A stretch of DNA of 64,000 bases from Biscogniauxia marginata. Lineage: Eukaryota; Ascomycota; Sordariomycetes; Xylariales; Xylariaceae. This document shows, in pieces, positions 12,060 through 24,073 of the stretch. The notes beneath the pieces are model-generated. The model did no database searches and was not told the origin of the DNA. It worked only from the letters and a program-made list of their open reading frames with translations. A program made the translations under genes and the position numbers. The stretch is from assembly GCA_022695795.1 (NCBI GenBank), contig MU404055.1, forward strand, positions 992,001 to 1,056,000, written 5' to 3'. The stretch's first letter is position 1. Each line of letters begins with the position of its first letter.

Positions 12060-15000
12060 CTAAGCCTTCTTTAGCCTGACCTGGTTCCTTTTGTACTCAG
12101 CACGCACAACTTCCAGGAAGCGTCTTTCGTCCTTAATAGGAATCCAGGACGTGAGGGCCTTCATCGCGTTCTCGAAATCCGAGTCCAGGAGTGTTTCTCG
12201 GAGGGTGTCGATGATAGCCATGCTCGTTGCGTGAAGTATCTCGTATCCTTTCGACGAGGAATTTTCTGGAATACCCTTGTCATTGGTGGCGCTGGGCTCG
12301 TCTGCGTCAGGCGAAGAACCCAACAGCATGAAGAGATCCCACACGCGGAGTTGGATGGAGAAGGGTATGGAAAGGTTGAACAGGGTCAAATACCACCGGG
12401 TGGCATAGGCAGTCGGGTCGATGCAAAGCTCCTCCTGCCAATGTCATGTCAGCTTCCACGTCGCGGCTCCACGGGGCGTCTCGGGTCAAAACTTACAAGC
12501 TTTTTGGCAACGTCCTGGCCGCTATTGCTCAACCAGTTTGTTTCGAAATCCTTCAGCGCGCTAATGAGCTCCTCAAACCCAGACTGATATATGCGATTCA
12601 AGCCACGGTGTTTCCATAGTCTCACGAGCATCACAAAGCATGATTCCTCGTCGTAGTAGCCGAGAAATGTCGCCGCCAGTGGAGCCATGCCTTGCACATA
12701 CCCCGTCTCGGGAAAGTAGAGAGACAAATTATGTAATACTCGAAAGAGTAGTCGCTGACCACCCCGGTATCTTCTCCGAAACATGATGTGCTGGTTGATG
12801 GTCCTTGGAACGTCTAGATCGATCTGCCCGTCATCCGGAGACGGCTCTTCGAGCAGACGATGGTAGTCGGCCTTAATCTCCTCATCTGTCACGAAGGGCT
12901 TCTGGCTGGCCTTTGCGCTGGAGGCCAGGAACGAGTACCAGGCCGCCGCCCGCCAACGGTCAGGAATGCCCTTCCATGTTCGCTCGACCAGCTTTGGCTG
13001 TTTAAGGTCGAACTCGAATAACATACCCTGCCCCTCAGAGCCGGGTCTGACAACCTTAGCCATCCTCCGCCACTTGTCTGAACGCGTCGCCTCTTTGTAC
13101 TTCAGCTCGGCTGCTACTTTCTCTGCCGTTTCATCTTCGGATATGTGGGAAAGTCCTGGTTGTAGCGCAAGTAGGTCGCCTGCCTGGTCTACCAATCTCC
13201 TGTCCCGGTTGTGTGGGAGCAGATTGGCGGCTTGGCGGAAGGCGGAGCGAGTGGACCGGCGCGATGCCGTGGATAGTTCCGAGGCCTGCGTGTGCAGGGA
13301 GCGGGCCGACATTTTCCTACTAGGGCCGCGCTTGGGACCTAACGAGAGTGATGCCGCATCCTTCCGAATCAGGACGTTCCTCTGTTTGCGCGGCGAGAAC
13401 CGGACAGACATGGACCCGCTCGACGTGGCGGGACGCGACGTTGGCCGGCGAGGTGTTATAAAACCGTAACGATCGACATCCTGGCCATCGACTCCCTCCC
13501 AATCCTCGACGCCGCCCGCGAGCTCGTGCGGTCGGGCCGCGATGCTAACGTGTAGCGACGAAGTAGAAGCCGAGGTTGGACGAATAGGGCGTCCACGCGG
13601 GAGTTGGGCTAGGCTGTGACGGGCGCGGCTGTCAGCACGATCAATGAAAGAAACGGGACGGATAGTCAAGGAAACCGTACGAGTCGTTCTCATCCTCATC
13701 TAGCGGGGCTAGTAGTCGGGGCTCAGGCGACGAGTGTCTGCGGCCCTCTTCCCAGTGTAGGTCTTCCCCGGATTCATAGAGCGATCTCACCTTTTGAGAC
13801 TCCTTTTCCAACTCTTCAGAAATCAGGCGAATGCTGGGCGGCGGCGGACGAGATGTGGGCGTAGGCGTAGGCGCAGACGGGGGCGCGGGCTCGAGCTTGG
13901 GCGCGGGCTTGAGCTTGGGCTGGCTGGGGTTGTTGTTGTCGTTGCTGTCGCCCCTATCATCTCGACGCGACGGCAGCGGGTGGGACGGCTTGGTCGGCTT
14001 GGTCGCACGCGGCACCAGGGGAAAGGCGCGGGCTTCTTTGATCTGCTCAGCATTGTTCTCATTGAGTTTGGCCGCCATCTTGGTCTTGGGCGGACGCTTG
14101 CCACCTAAGATGATGCTGCCGCGTTTGGAGAAAGAGAGCTGGCTCATAAAACCATCTTCTAACAGGCTCTCGGTGGGGATGGTGGTTGAAATGATTGGCG
14201 AGGAATCGGGATGGCAGGATGGGGATAATCTACCTGTAGCGGCAGCAGCAGCAGCCGATCCTGTAGCACTGTGGGGATCCGGATTAGGCGCTGGCCGCAG
14301 CTTTAGCGAGCTTAGCGGGGATTCAGGCCTAACGGGGGTCTCGCCCATCGGCATCAGTGCCTCCGATTGCGGGGCACCCTCGCCCTCCTCTTCGCCCTGC
14401 TGCGACTTCTTCCTCAGTCGCCTCATCGAATTGCTTCGGAAGCTGAACGCCCTCATGAATCGCTTGTGCGATCGGTGGGATGCCGTCGATTGCGGGGGTG
14501 GTGTTGCCGGTGGCACCGACGCGATCGTGTTGCCGTCTGTCAGGCCCGGAGACGATAGGGGCTCGCTGACGCCGCTGTTGTTACTCTCGCTAACTCGCGC
14601 CTGGTGTTCGTGTTCCGAGTAGATCGACGGCGAGACGGATCGCGTCTTCAATTGTAGAGGCTGCACTTGAGTGATCCTGTGGATTTTTTCGTAGGCAAAA
14701 GGGTCGTCGTCATCATCGTCGTCGCTATCGTCGTCGAAGAAGGTATGCGAGTGTGATGAGGTCGTGGGCGCCAAGATCGAGTCTCTCTTGAGGACGTCCT
14801 CGACAGTCCGTGGGCTCGTGATGGTCCTGAGCGCCGGATGCTGCTCCGTAGGGGGAGGGGGCCGAGGCGGCGGTACTACGACGGGCGTCCGAGTAGGTTG
14901 GGCTGTACCCCACGAGAAGGGGCGTGGCGATGGTGGTGGTGGTGGACGTAGGGGGGAGCGAGGTGGTGGGATCGGGATGGGAGGTTCAGCCGCTACGGTC

Positions 15001-15158
15001 TGATCATATCGTAGACTGACCAGCCTCGTCTCGTCTCTGAAAGGGGCAAACGAGGTTGTTGTCTTTCTCCTAGGCCGCCCGCATGCACTCTTGGAGGGTG
15101 TGGACGTAGACACGTAGAATGGCGCCGACACTGCTGGTGCTGGTGCGACCCCGTACAT
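12060..15158 (-). CDS. TBC-domain Rab GTPase-activating protein
   Basis: Three exons: 15158-13681, 13628-12497 and 12434-12060; 994 aa. Intron 1 is 52 nt (donor GTACGG at 13680, joint ENDS-RARHS); intron 2 is 62 nt (GTAAGT at 12496, acceptor GGCAG ending at 12435, joint KKL-EELCID). The first ~700 residues are low-complexity: Pro-rich patches, an Asp run (SDDDDDDDP), Ser-rich and Ala-rich segments. The TBC domain starts near residue 710 at RTWKGIPDRWRAAAWYSFL. The dual-finger catalytic residues are visible: arginine finger in IDLDVPRT (about residue 766) and glutamine finger in YVQGM (about 802). The family accelerates GTP hydrolysis by Rab proteins in membrane trafficking. Substrate Rab cannot be told from sequence. 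Closest style is the yeast Gyp/Msb group, but I do not assign an orthologue. Confidence 0.92.
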
Positions 15159-17902
15159 TTTGGATTAGGACGTACGCAAGGGATTTTATCGAAGCCGTGT
15201 GACTAGGCTAAGGTAAAAGGAAATAACCCCCCAGGAAGAAGATGCTTCTCCGGTGTCACGAACAACGCCCCCCTCGCTCCAAAGATCGGATCACAAAGTC
15301 CGTCGGCAGAAAAGTGTGCTGCTCACGACGTTCGGTGCGCCCAGGTTTGCTCAGGTCGTGTCGAGATTCGGGCTTCTTGTTGGTGACGATGTCTTTCCTG
15401 TTCTTATTTTCCTGCGGCCACTATTAGGAGAAGTAACGCGACTTATTGTGACGAGGCATAAAACCAGGGGGAGGCGAGCTTTCAGCAGCGGTGACGGCGT
15501 GGGGCAGGTAAACTTGGAGCTCCTACCACTTACACGGAACTGGCGGGAGACTGTGTCGTGTGAGCAGGCTCACAGTGGGAAAAGTCAATTGAGACAAACG
15601 GAAGACGAAAAGGGGCGACTTACTGGACTTGGGGCATGCGATAAGAAATAGCAAAAAGGCTATGACTTGGTCTAGTAGGTAGTTATTGTCGAGGCTGGAA
15701 TGCTCTTCAAGCTGAAGTGCATCATATATATAAGGTATACCTATCTATAGACCATGTGAGACAAAATGCAAACTCCGGGCAATATGGCTTGGGACTACGG
15801 AAGGTGTGGCAAGTATGACTATTGAATTCCTTCCACCCCTCCTCTCCGAGAGGCCAGGGAGGACTGAGGTATGCTGACATGTCTAATATATGTCATCTTG
15901 GGCATTTTCGGCTCTCTTGTCCCCCGTCAGGTAGGCTGCGGTAATGCGGTCCATACATGAACGGCCACATGATAACTGTACGGCCTTACTAGCAACGCGG
16001 AAGGCGGTAATAACAGTAATGCACATCATTAGTACGTAGTTCACTACATACATACGCCCGTAACCACTACCTAGCCCGTTTCTCCCTATTGGCTGGGTCA
16101 CAATAGACCCCATCCACATACTCGGGGCGATCTGCTGTTAGTCCCGAGTCCTCGAGATTGTATAAATTTAGCTCATCCGTGATAGCACTTTTCACTATGT
16201 ACGATTACTACCGCTACTCGGCAATGGCGTTCTCCCATGGTTGGAATTTGTGCATTTAGCAGTTCATAACAACTTTCTTACATACATTCCATTTTCCATG
16301 TAACCACTAACCCAGCTACACACCTTTGGTAGGCAGCCTGCCACTTGTAGCATGCCGCCCATCCGCAACGTTCCGTGACGTAAATCTACTATATCATAGC
16401 ATTGAGCCTAATCATTAGTAAGGCGTCCCTACTCTCTAGGATGGGAGAGGGTGGTTTCACGATGCCATTGGAGGCAAAAACGTAGGGTATTGGGCCTACT
16501 TTCCTATTTTGGCAAGTGGTTCTAATCGAGACGTACCGAACCGTCCGCATCTCAACTCAGTTCATTCCCACACAGAAACTCCAATTGGCTCGTCCAAGCT
16601 TTATCAATAGTCAACCTTTTAAAGGATCTACTGTCAGTATCGCTAAGTCGGGAGCGGAAGGTAGAAAGGGGAGGGGAACAACCATCGCCCACCCCAGAGC
16701 CATCCATCAGCTGTGCAGTAGTACATGTAGTTTGACTCACGATGGCATCACACACATGGCAGAAACAGGCGCTTTCGTAATCACACCGGCCGTAAATACC
16801 TACCCGATTCAAACTAATGCGTATTAAAAAATATTGCGTTGGGCACAATTGTTCTTACGCCTCGACCCGCCAAGAACAAGAGAATACACCACACACACAC
16901 TCTCTCTGTCTCTCTCCTGATCCGCAGGTCACAAGCTCCGGTGTTAACCACAATTGTCGCAAGCAATATCTGACGTGGACATTTATCCAGCATTCCCGGC
17001 CCCACCGATTGTCGGCCATTTCTATGCAAGAATTGTGGGATAAATCCCTAGCGTCCGGGACGCCCGCTGGACCCGGAAACATGGGAGGCAATATGTCTTC
17101 AACTATGTGCATGTGAACAACTTGACTTGTTGGTGGTTCGCAAAATTCAAATTCGCTAAGGAAAAGTAAAGTCCTTGTGAGAGCTGCAGTCTGGCGATCG
17201 CGGCGCGGGGAAGGGGGGTTGATGTGTGCCAAGAGAGGATGATACAACTTTCAATAGGGGCTGAGAGGCACTTCGTTCTGCTAGGGCTGAAGGCGATTGG
17301 GAGCGTCAGTTGCGAGTAAGTGACAGTTGGCAGCCGCTATACGTGCATTCACTGTGACCGCATGAGCTTCGCACGTGATAACCCAGATTATTGGTTATTA
17401 AAATAATTATTATGTAGCAACCCCATGGCCTAATTTCTCTCTAATGAGATAGGGGCTAGATAGATTGGGTTGGAGAAGGTACATGTATGTATGTTAGGGA
17501 GTACCTAGTTGTACTCTTGACTCCCCTGTCTGTGTCGATAGCCTCCCAAATCATCGATAACCCCAGCAGTCGTATTGTAACTGTGTCCAGGTATGGGTAT
17601 GGTATGGACGACTAGCGCTGGCTTTCAAGATGCTCTGCTATCGTCCCGGTCTCGTTCGTCCCACGCCTCTCCCTGAAAAAAAAAAATGCTATGCAATAGC
17701 CCAATCTCCCCTGCGCCACCGGTTCGTCCCTTGCAGCGTGCATGACATGATCGTGACCGACAGCCTTTTGTTGGCACCAACGAGACCGTATCTGAAAGCT
17801 TCAACGCATCTTGATAGGTGAGAGCCAATGCAAGTCAGCTTGGCCTGAATTGATGGTGGTCATATGCGAGTCGACCACCGCATGTTCTGGTTCGTTGGGC
17901 TT
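15159..17902. other. Intergenic region, no supported gene
   Basis: About 2.7 kb between the TBC gene start and the 3' end of the ankyrin/DIL gene. ORFs of 60-130 codons occur on both strands without recognisable motifs, including a 130-codon minus ORF at 16855-17247 with TC-repeat-derived sequence. A 3' terminal exon of the ankyrin/DIL gene could extend into 17625-17902. Confidence 0.55.
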
Positions 17903-20534
17903 TCATACCTCCTCGTTTTCCCAGTCCTTGTCGCCAAACATCGGTCGGTTCGAATTGCCACTCACTTCGAGCTTTTCGAGAAATTCCGCCGGAACTGTTG
18001 GGATGTACTTTCTTTCCCGCTCTCGGTTCACTCCTCCAAAGCCGGCGCCGTATGACACGAGCATATCCGTGACAGTTGGGAGCATAAACGGCAACATGAC
18101 CGAAGGATCCAAATTGATCCCCTCTGGTGTGTCATCATCATCCCGGTCTGGATTGGGCGTGCCATGTACGCTGCGGATAGTTTCCGTGTCAGTACCACCA
18201 AAAGTATTCTTAATCGGGGTGGCTGGTAGACTGCTAGACGGCAGTGGAGCTGTCCGTCTACGATCTCTTTTCAAAGCGGTTTCTTTCTGTATTGCCTCGA
18301 GATATTTCATGGCACTTTTAGGTAACCCCTTCTCGCCAACTTCTAGCCGATAGTTCTTTGCAGCATATATTAGTTGCTGCGGGCTTAAGCGTTTTAACTG
18401 CTGCAACGTCCCCACCAGGGCTTCGAGGTCGTCTGGGTCCAGAGATGAGAAGCATTGTAGCCATTGAAGAAGTTGGACAATAGGGGCGAGGTGTCTGCGA
18501 GCAGCTTCCATAGTGGTTTCGCCCGACGCGTTAGTCTCCCCAAACTCAAAGTGCTCAGGCTTGCGGTTATTTGATCTGGCCCAGTCCTCTAGGACTGACA
18601 CATTCATCCTGATTTGCATTGCCTTTGTTCTCGCTAGGTATTTCCGGTTGTTCATTACTTTGTTAAAGAGCTCGGCACCTAGCCAATAGAGCAGCTGTGA
18701 GATGATCTGTGATGTGATAACCGAGTGAATATCGTAGAGATCAAGTACGAACAGTGTGGACGATAATAAGGACGTCACATTTCGGGGGGCAGGTTTTGCG
18801 CGCTGTTTCGGCGACGGGGGCCGAAGGCGCTTTTCGAGGGGCTCCGCTTTTACCTCCTTCTTTCGCTTGAAGAGCTTCCATTCGTGTTGAAACGTGACGT
18901 CTTCAAGTCCGGGAATAGTCTCATGATCGAGCATCGCGGGATCCAACACCTTGTCGAGACGTCGCTCCGCATCTCTAACAATAAGGATGAATATCTCGTT
19001 GACCAGCTCCGCGAGCTGTGATTGGAATTCGGTCGTTGCGTCGACTAGACCAGCATCTTTCTTTAGGTAATGTAGAAGTAATGTTGCATTCGACATCCAG
19101 AAGGCTAGGATGGTCATGTCCCATTGATGTTCTTCGACGACATCGTTAATTTTATCCTGCGCAGTGACGAGAAGTTTTTCTAGAAGCTCGTGACTTGCAT
19201 GGTAATGCGCGTACCGCGCGCTTAGGAATATCATGTTGGCTGGCACGGGCTTCTGAGACGGCGATCGCTGAGGCTGCATATTAGTGATAATAATGTCGAG
19301 TATCCGGTCTAGCTCGCTCTCCTGGAAAACGAACATTTGGTCATGCAAGCATCGGCTCCAGTCGAATTCTTGCAGTTCTTCTTCGAATTCATCCATGGGC
19401 TATAGGAGTCAGCAGGGCGAGGGCTTGGAAGACTCGGGGATAGACCTGCCTCTGGTTGGTCGTCGATACCCATATTTCCCAGGTCTACCTCGAGGTCCCT
19501 GGCGCTATCCATCATCATCCGCCGGCGTATTTCGTTCTCGGCCATTTCCTCTTCGAACCTATCTTGGGAGAAGCCTGGATTATAGAAATCGTCCGTCACT
19601 CCGGCATTCCCGATATTGTAGCCATTGTCATGTAAATAGAACGACATCTCGCTATCGGGCGCGATGAAATCGAAGGCGGTCCGGCCAGAGGATGTCTTGG
19701 CCTCCGGAGATGCTCCGTTATCCAACAATATCTTAGCAATACCCTTGTGCCTATTCGTCATGGCCCACATCAAGGCGCTCCAGTGGTTCCGGTCCTGCTT
19801 ATCCACGTCGACACCGGCATCTACAAGAGCTTGCACGACGCTTTCGTGTCCCTTTTCACCGGAAAAGTCAGCGGAGGGCCTCTACGTAAAGGGCTAAGGG
19901 TCATTACTAACGAAGCAACTGGCATATACCAGCGGGGGTGTTCCGTCTTCATCGGGCGCATTGACGTCGACGAAAGGCTTAGCCTTGCCGGTGAGGATTT
20001 TGTTGACGTGTTCCAGGTCGCCATTGCTCGCAGCCATATTCAGAGCCTTTTGTAGCATGCTCCTCTTTTCATCCTCCGAGAGTTTCTCATCCGCGACGAT
20101 AGCATCTGCGTCGTCGAATGGTTGGCCACCGTGATGCTGTGCCTGAGCCGCGAGCATCTCCATCAATCGCGATTCGCTATCACCGACACCCTTCGTCAGG
20201 TCTCCTTCAAATCCGGGGTCATCGAGAGTGAGGTTGCTGAACTGGAGCGGTTTCGCGAGCATCGGTGTGGTCAAGAACTGCGACTGGCCTGGACGTAATT
20301 CACGATAAGCATCAAGGGAGGCAGACCGAAGGGACTGGGGGAGAGCGAACCTTGCCAGCCATCATACATCTCGGTCTCGGGGACCAGCTCGGCAGAGACA
20401 ACCCTGCGGTCGTCAAGCGACTTGGGAAGGTCAGCTGGGAGCGTTCGAGGCCTATTCGGCTGCTCCCCTCCAAACCCCCCGCCATCAGAGTCGCCTAGAT
20501 CCATAGTTGTGAGGCGTAGGGGATTCTCGCTCAA
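17903..20534 (-). CDS. Ankyrin-repeat and DIL (dilute) domain protein
   Basis: Four exons: 20534-20351, 20288-19912, 19851-19446 and about 19380-17903; roughly 814 aa. Joints WQG-QSQFL and YASCF-GHESVVQAL are in phase. The third joint is uncertain: donor GTCTAT at 19445 fits in phase with a GAAG acceptor ending at 19381, but the better-looking CTATAG acceptor ending at 19400 does not. Two to three ankyrin units are visible (NAPDEDGTPPLVYASCF, GHESVVQALVDAGVDVDKQD, HKGIAKILLDNGASPEAK). The C-terminal half carries the DIL region (SRCLHDQMFVFQESELDRIL, then SQIISQLLYWLGAELFNKVM). DIL domains occur in class V myosin tails; fungi and S. pombe have this stand-alone ankyrin-DIL architecture, presumably a trafficking or cargo factor (inference). 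A GTATGA donor-like site overlaps the stop, so a further 3' exon is possible. Confidence 0.88.
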
Positions 20535-21078
20535 GAACCTGATGGAGTGAACAGAAGTGTCACCATGCTTCCGAAGTGCATGTGGTGTACGAGATGTGTA
20601 GTCGAATCCACTGTGTTGTTGTGTTTCCAGAGGGCCGTTTTGTCAGGCTCCAAATTGCAGTTTACTTTTGTCGTCATGCGTCGTCAAACCCAGGAGTTGC
20701 GGGTGGATTGACTGATAGGGAGCCCTCAAAGCTACTGGGGCTGGATGAACGTTTAGTGCTGGTCTGTGCACCGTAAGCCCGAAGATAGAGTGGGCCTAGC
20801 AGGCCTTGTAGTAAGCTAAGGTAGCCCCTGGCATCAGACAGGTCGATCCAGACTGGCGACACCAGATTCTAATGACGTAGCATCGTTGGATGTACGCGTC
20901 GTTTGATTTTATAAGGTTTCTACCTATTTCCAGTTTCTAATTTCTTATTTTTATTCCTTATTTTGTTTGTTTCGTATAGCCTGGGTTTGGCCTCATTTCA
21001 ATTTGGTTTATATTTTATTTTCTCAGGAATACGAAGGAGCTAATCATCCAATTCCACCTTCGAGCTTTTTTACCTGAC
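20535..21078. other. Short intergenic region between two minus-strand genes
   Basis: About 540 bp holding the promoter of the ankyrin/DIL gene and the 3' region of allantoicase. T-rich stretch at about 20935-21030 on the plus strand. No ORF with recognisable features. Confidence 0.6.
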
Positions 21079-22243
21079 CTACGCGGACCTTTTAGCGAGC
21101 ACGCGGAGCCTCTTCACACCCCCATCAGGTATAATGGTGAGCTTCACGTGTGTAAAGGGCCTGTCTTTCTTCAAGCAGTCAAAGTTGTGCTCCTGATCAG
21201 GTCCACACTTGCTAGGCTCCAAAACCTCAACCCAGTCTTGTGCATCTGCCGTTGGGTCTCCCTCTCCCCTCCATTCAATGGCATCAATTTTCGTCTTTTG
21301 CGGGAAGTTGCCCCTGAAATATGCCGTGTCAACCACAAAGCTCTGAATCAACGCCGGAGCACCCAGGCGGATTATAGCCCAGTCGACATGTCCCTTAGTC
21401 CTAGAACGTGCCGTTTCCCATCCATCTCCCATGTCCTTACCACGGCCGGGCAAGATCAGATTATCCTTTGTGCCGAAGTGTTGGTCACTACACGACACCG
21501 CCACACCGCCATTTTGTGCTGCTGCCAAATCAAAGATAGCCCCCGTATCTGCTGGAAACACTGGCACGGCATGCCCAAACAGTCGGAATCTTGCGATGCC
21601 GCCGTCGGGGTACATGTTCAACCTCACATGCGTGTACTGCTTTGAGGTAGGAACGTCCAACTTCCATCCGAACCTCTGCGATGGGCCGCACTCCTGGATG
21701 CCGAGAATCGTCTCCCATTTGCCCTTCTCTCCTTTCCATGAAAGAACTTCGTCATCGTCCGAGGCGAAGCAGCCTTCGACGGAGATAGCAGGTGCATGAT
21801 TACCCGAGAAGAAGGCTGTATCAATCTCAACACCCTCCACAGTCCCAGACGCAACGCCGAGCCGAATAACTACCCAGTCAAATGGCTCTGGGTTGTGGCG
21901 CCTTGTTTCCCAGCCATCGTACCAGGCACCCGTGTACACCATCTTACCAGGCTGCCTAATAGGAGGCGTAGGGGTCAGTAGGTTGGCGGCATCGGCAAAC
22001 CATTCGTCCGAGAATCCCAGGACTTTACCGCCCAACGTTCCAGAGATCAAATCTAATAGAAACGAGTCAGTCCAGCGCAGAGCTCAGGGGCGCTATAAAA
22101 AGCCGACTGTTTATTTCCATTATCGGTCGTCAAATAAAATAAGGCTTACCGATGCAGCTGGATCTAAAGGTCTTGTCGATATCTTCAGAGGCAACGCGAG
22201 TGGCCTTGACGGCCTCAAGCTTGTACTCAGCATCTTCGGCCAT
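21079..22243 (-). CDS. DAL2: Allantoicase (allantoate amidinohydrolase)
   Basis: Two exons: 22243-22150 and 22052-21079; 355 aa. The 97-nt intron (GTAAGC at 22149, acceptor ATTAG ending at 22053) joins RSSCI-DLISGTLGGK in phase. The enzyme hydrolyses allantoate to ureidoglycolate and urea (EC 3.5.3.4) in purine/ureide degradation. The internal duplication typical of allantoicases is visible: MVYTGAWYDGWETRRHNPEP, DWVVIRLGVASGTVEGVEID and TAFFSGNHAP in the first half are mirrored by MGDGWETARSRTKGHVDWAI, IRLGAPALIQSFVVDTAYF and RGNFPQKTKIDAIEW in the second. Length is as expected for the family. The symbol is that of the yeast gene. Divergent from the b561 gene, with three AreA/NIT2-type GATA sites upstream. 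Confidence 0.95.
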
Positions 22244-23149
22244 TGTGAGAGTTTTCGTAGCCGAAGCAATGTATAGACTTCCTTATAAGAGAAGGCAAAT
22301 GGAAATTAGAGTAAATTTTCAGGTTCTTGAGAACCTTGCTTCGAAATTATCTTAGCCTAGCCCTGCTGTAGGTAAATCGGCAGCGGGGTTAAATGACGGA
22401 CCACGGCCGTGCCCGATGATACTAGTAGTATGTACGGTTTAGACACGTACTAATTTGCTTTAACTTCCCAATAGATAAGTTACCATTTGATAATAACCAA
22501 TCAGCATTATGTAAGTTCTCAGTTCAAGAGCCAGGTCCATTTCCACGTGAAGTAAATAAATAATTGCGCGAATGTGTATAAATCCGGATACGTCAACACC
22601 ACAAGAACGTAGGTAAGTTAGTAGATCGAAACACATACCTAAACTACATACATACATACATGTATATACCTACTCGTGTAGATCACCCCGCCGTGAATCG
22701 GGTTAGGTACGTACATGTACCTAGGTAGCTTGCCCAGGTACGTTCAATTAGTAATCCAGAGACACCTGTGGAATCCCCCGCAATGAATGAATTCCGGGGT
22801 GGCTTAAGAATGGCGACGCTCTGATAGGCCCGAGCTCTCAATATCTCTCCCCAAGCCCCCGACAAGCCTAGGCCAGCGTCATATCCGTCATCGATGGTGA
22901 CAGAGCTGAGCAAGCCTTACTTACGAGCTCCCACCTCGACAAGATGCTGCTGCCTTTACCCTCTTTTCCAGACCAAGCCGCTCACAATCTGCTCACCCCA
23001 ATCATCAGAGTTCCGCCCCAACCAGGCCCCCATCGAGTTTAATATCTTTCCAGTCCCATTTATCCGCTCTGTTGCCTGTTCAGAACGCAACATCTGCAAC
23101 ATATTTGCTTAGCCTCGAGTCTTTTGATTGCGATTGCTTATTTGCCAAG
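22244..23149. other. Shared upstream region of two divergent genes
   Basis: About 900 bp between allantoicase (-) and the b561 gene (+). Contains the GATA sites described separately and a palindrome-rich stretch with GTACGTACATGTAC and CCTAGGTAG (about 22706-22730). No supported gene. Confidence 0.6.
22347..22493. promoter_or_regulatory. Cluster of three HGATAR sites upstream of allantoicase
   Basis: AGATAA on the minus strand at about 22347-22352, AGATAA at 22473-22478 and TGATAA at 22488-22493 on the plus strand. They lie about 105-250 bp before the allantoicase start codon. HGATAR is the recognition sequence of the fungal nitrogen regulators AreA/NIT2, which activate ureide-catabolic genes when preferred nitrogen is lacking (established). 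Function at this locus is inferred. Confidence 0.5.
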
Positions 23150-24073
23150 ATGGCTTCCGCGACTGGAATACCCCAACAAACCCCGATCGATCCGGACCTG
23201 GACGGCCTTAGAGATACGGAGCCTCTACTAGGTCGCCCTGGCGATGCATCTCAGCGGGATGATGCTCCTATTGTCAAGAACCTCATAATCGGTATGCTGT
23301 CCTCGTCTTGTCGTCTCGTAGTCCGTGCATAGTGTCTCGCTTCATTTCTTCAATACCTCCTCAATACCTCCTTTCCCACCAGATATCTCCAAATCCGCAA
23401 TCTTCCTAGACTGCAACTCCAACCCACCTTTGCACGCCAAACTCGTCCAGCTATGTCAATACTCATACAATCGTCAGGTACCGGCGTCGTTGCCGAGATC
23501 GCTGGCCTTCTCCTCTTCGCTTCCGTCTGGGCAGCGGTCTTCCTGAACCCCCTGATCCTTTTCTCCGTACATCCGCTCGCGCAGTCGGCCGGGGTTCTTG
23601 TTCTCATCCAGTCCATCCTTATCCTACAGCCGACACATACCGGCTCGCAGAAACAAGTTGGTCAGAAGGTCCACGCCGCCTTGAACCTCCTCTCCTTCGC
23701 TATCTTCCTCGTCGGCGTCGTGAGCATTGAAGTCAATAAATTCAAGTACAATGGCCCGCATTTCCACTCTGTCCATGGATACCTCGGTGTCATTGCCTCC
23801 ATCTGGATCCTCGTCCAGTATCTTGTTGGTTTCACCATGTTCGCTGTGCCGAAGCTGTACGGCGGCGAGGCCAACGCCAAGAAGATCTGGAAGTATCACC
23901 GCATCAGCGGCTACGTCCTTGTCCTATTGCTATTAGCGACCGTGACCAGCGCCGCCAAGACAGATTATAACGATAACGTGCTCGGCCTGAAGCTCTGGGC
24001 TTTGATCCTGATATCGGTACTTATCATTGTCGGCATATTCCCGCGGATCAAGAAGCACAAGCTCGGTTTTTAA
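23150..24073 (+). CDS. Cytochrome b561-domain integral membrane protein
   Basis: Exons 23150-23291 and 23478-24073; 245 aa. The start ATG at 23150 has a good context (CCAAGATGGC); the frame is open slightly further upstream. The 186-nt intron (GTATGC donor at 23292, CAG acceptor ending at 23477) joins NLIIG-TGVVAEIAG in phase. A soluble N-terminus of about 45 residues precedes about five or six hydrophobic segments. Four conserved histidines match the b561 di-heme pattern: H79 (FSVHPL), H113 (QKVHAALN), H147 (HSVHGYLG) and H188 (WKYHRISGY), expected to pair as 79/147 and 113/188. The family moves electrons across membranes, often from ascorbate or to ferric iron (established). The acceptor and membrane here are unknown. 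The intron is long and could hide a small exon. Confidence 0.85.

Noticed and set aside
13831..14622. 263-codon plus-strand ORF
   Set aside because: Antisense of the low-complexity N-terminus of the TBC protein.
16855..17247. 130-codon minus ORF as a gene
   Set aside because: Partly made of TC/CA simple repeats, no domain, no splice-linked neighbours.
17811..18353. 180-codon plus-strand ORF
   Set aside because: Antisense to the DIL exon, which carries clear family motifs; no own motif.
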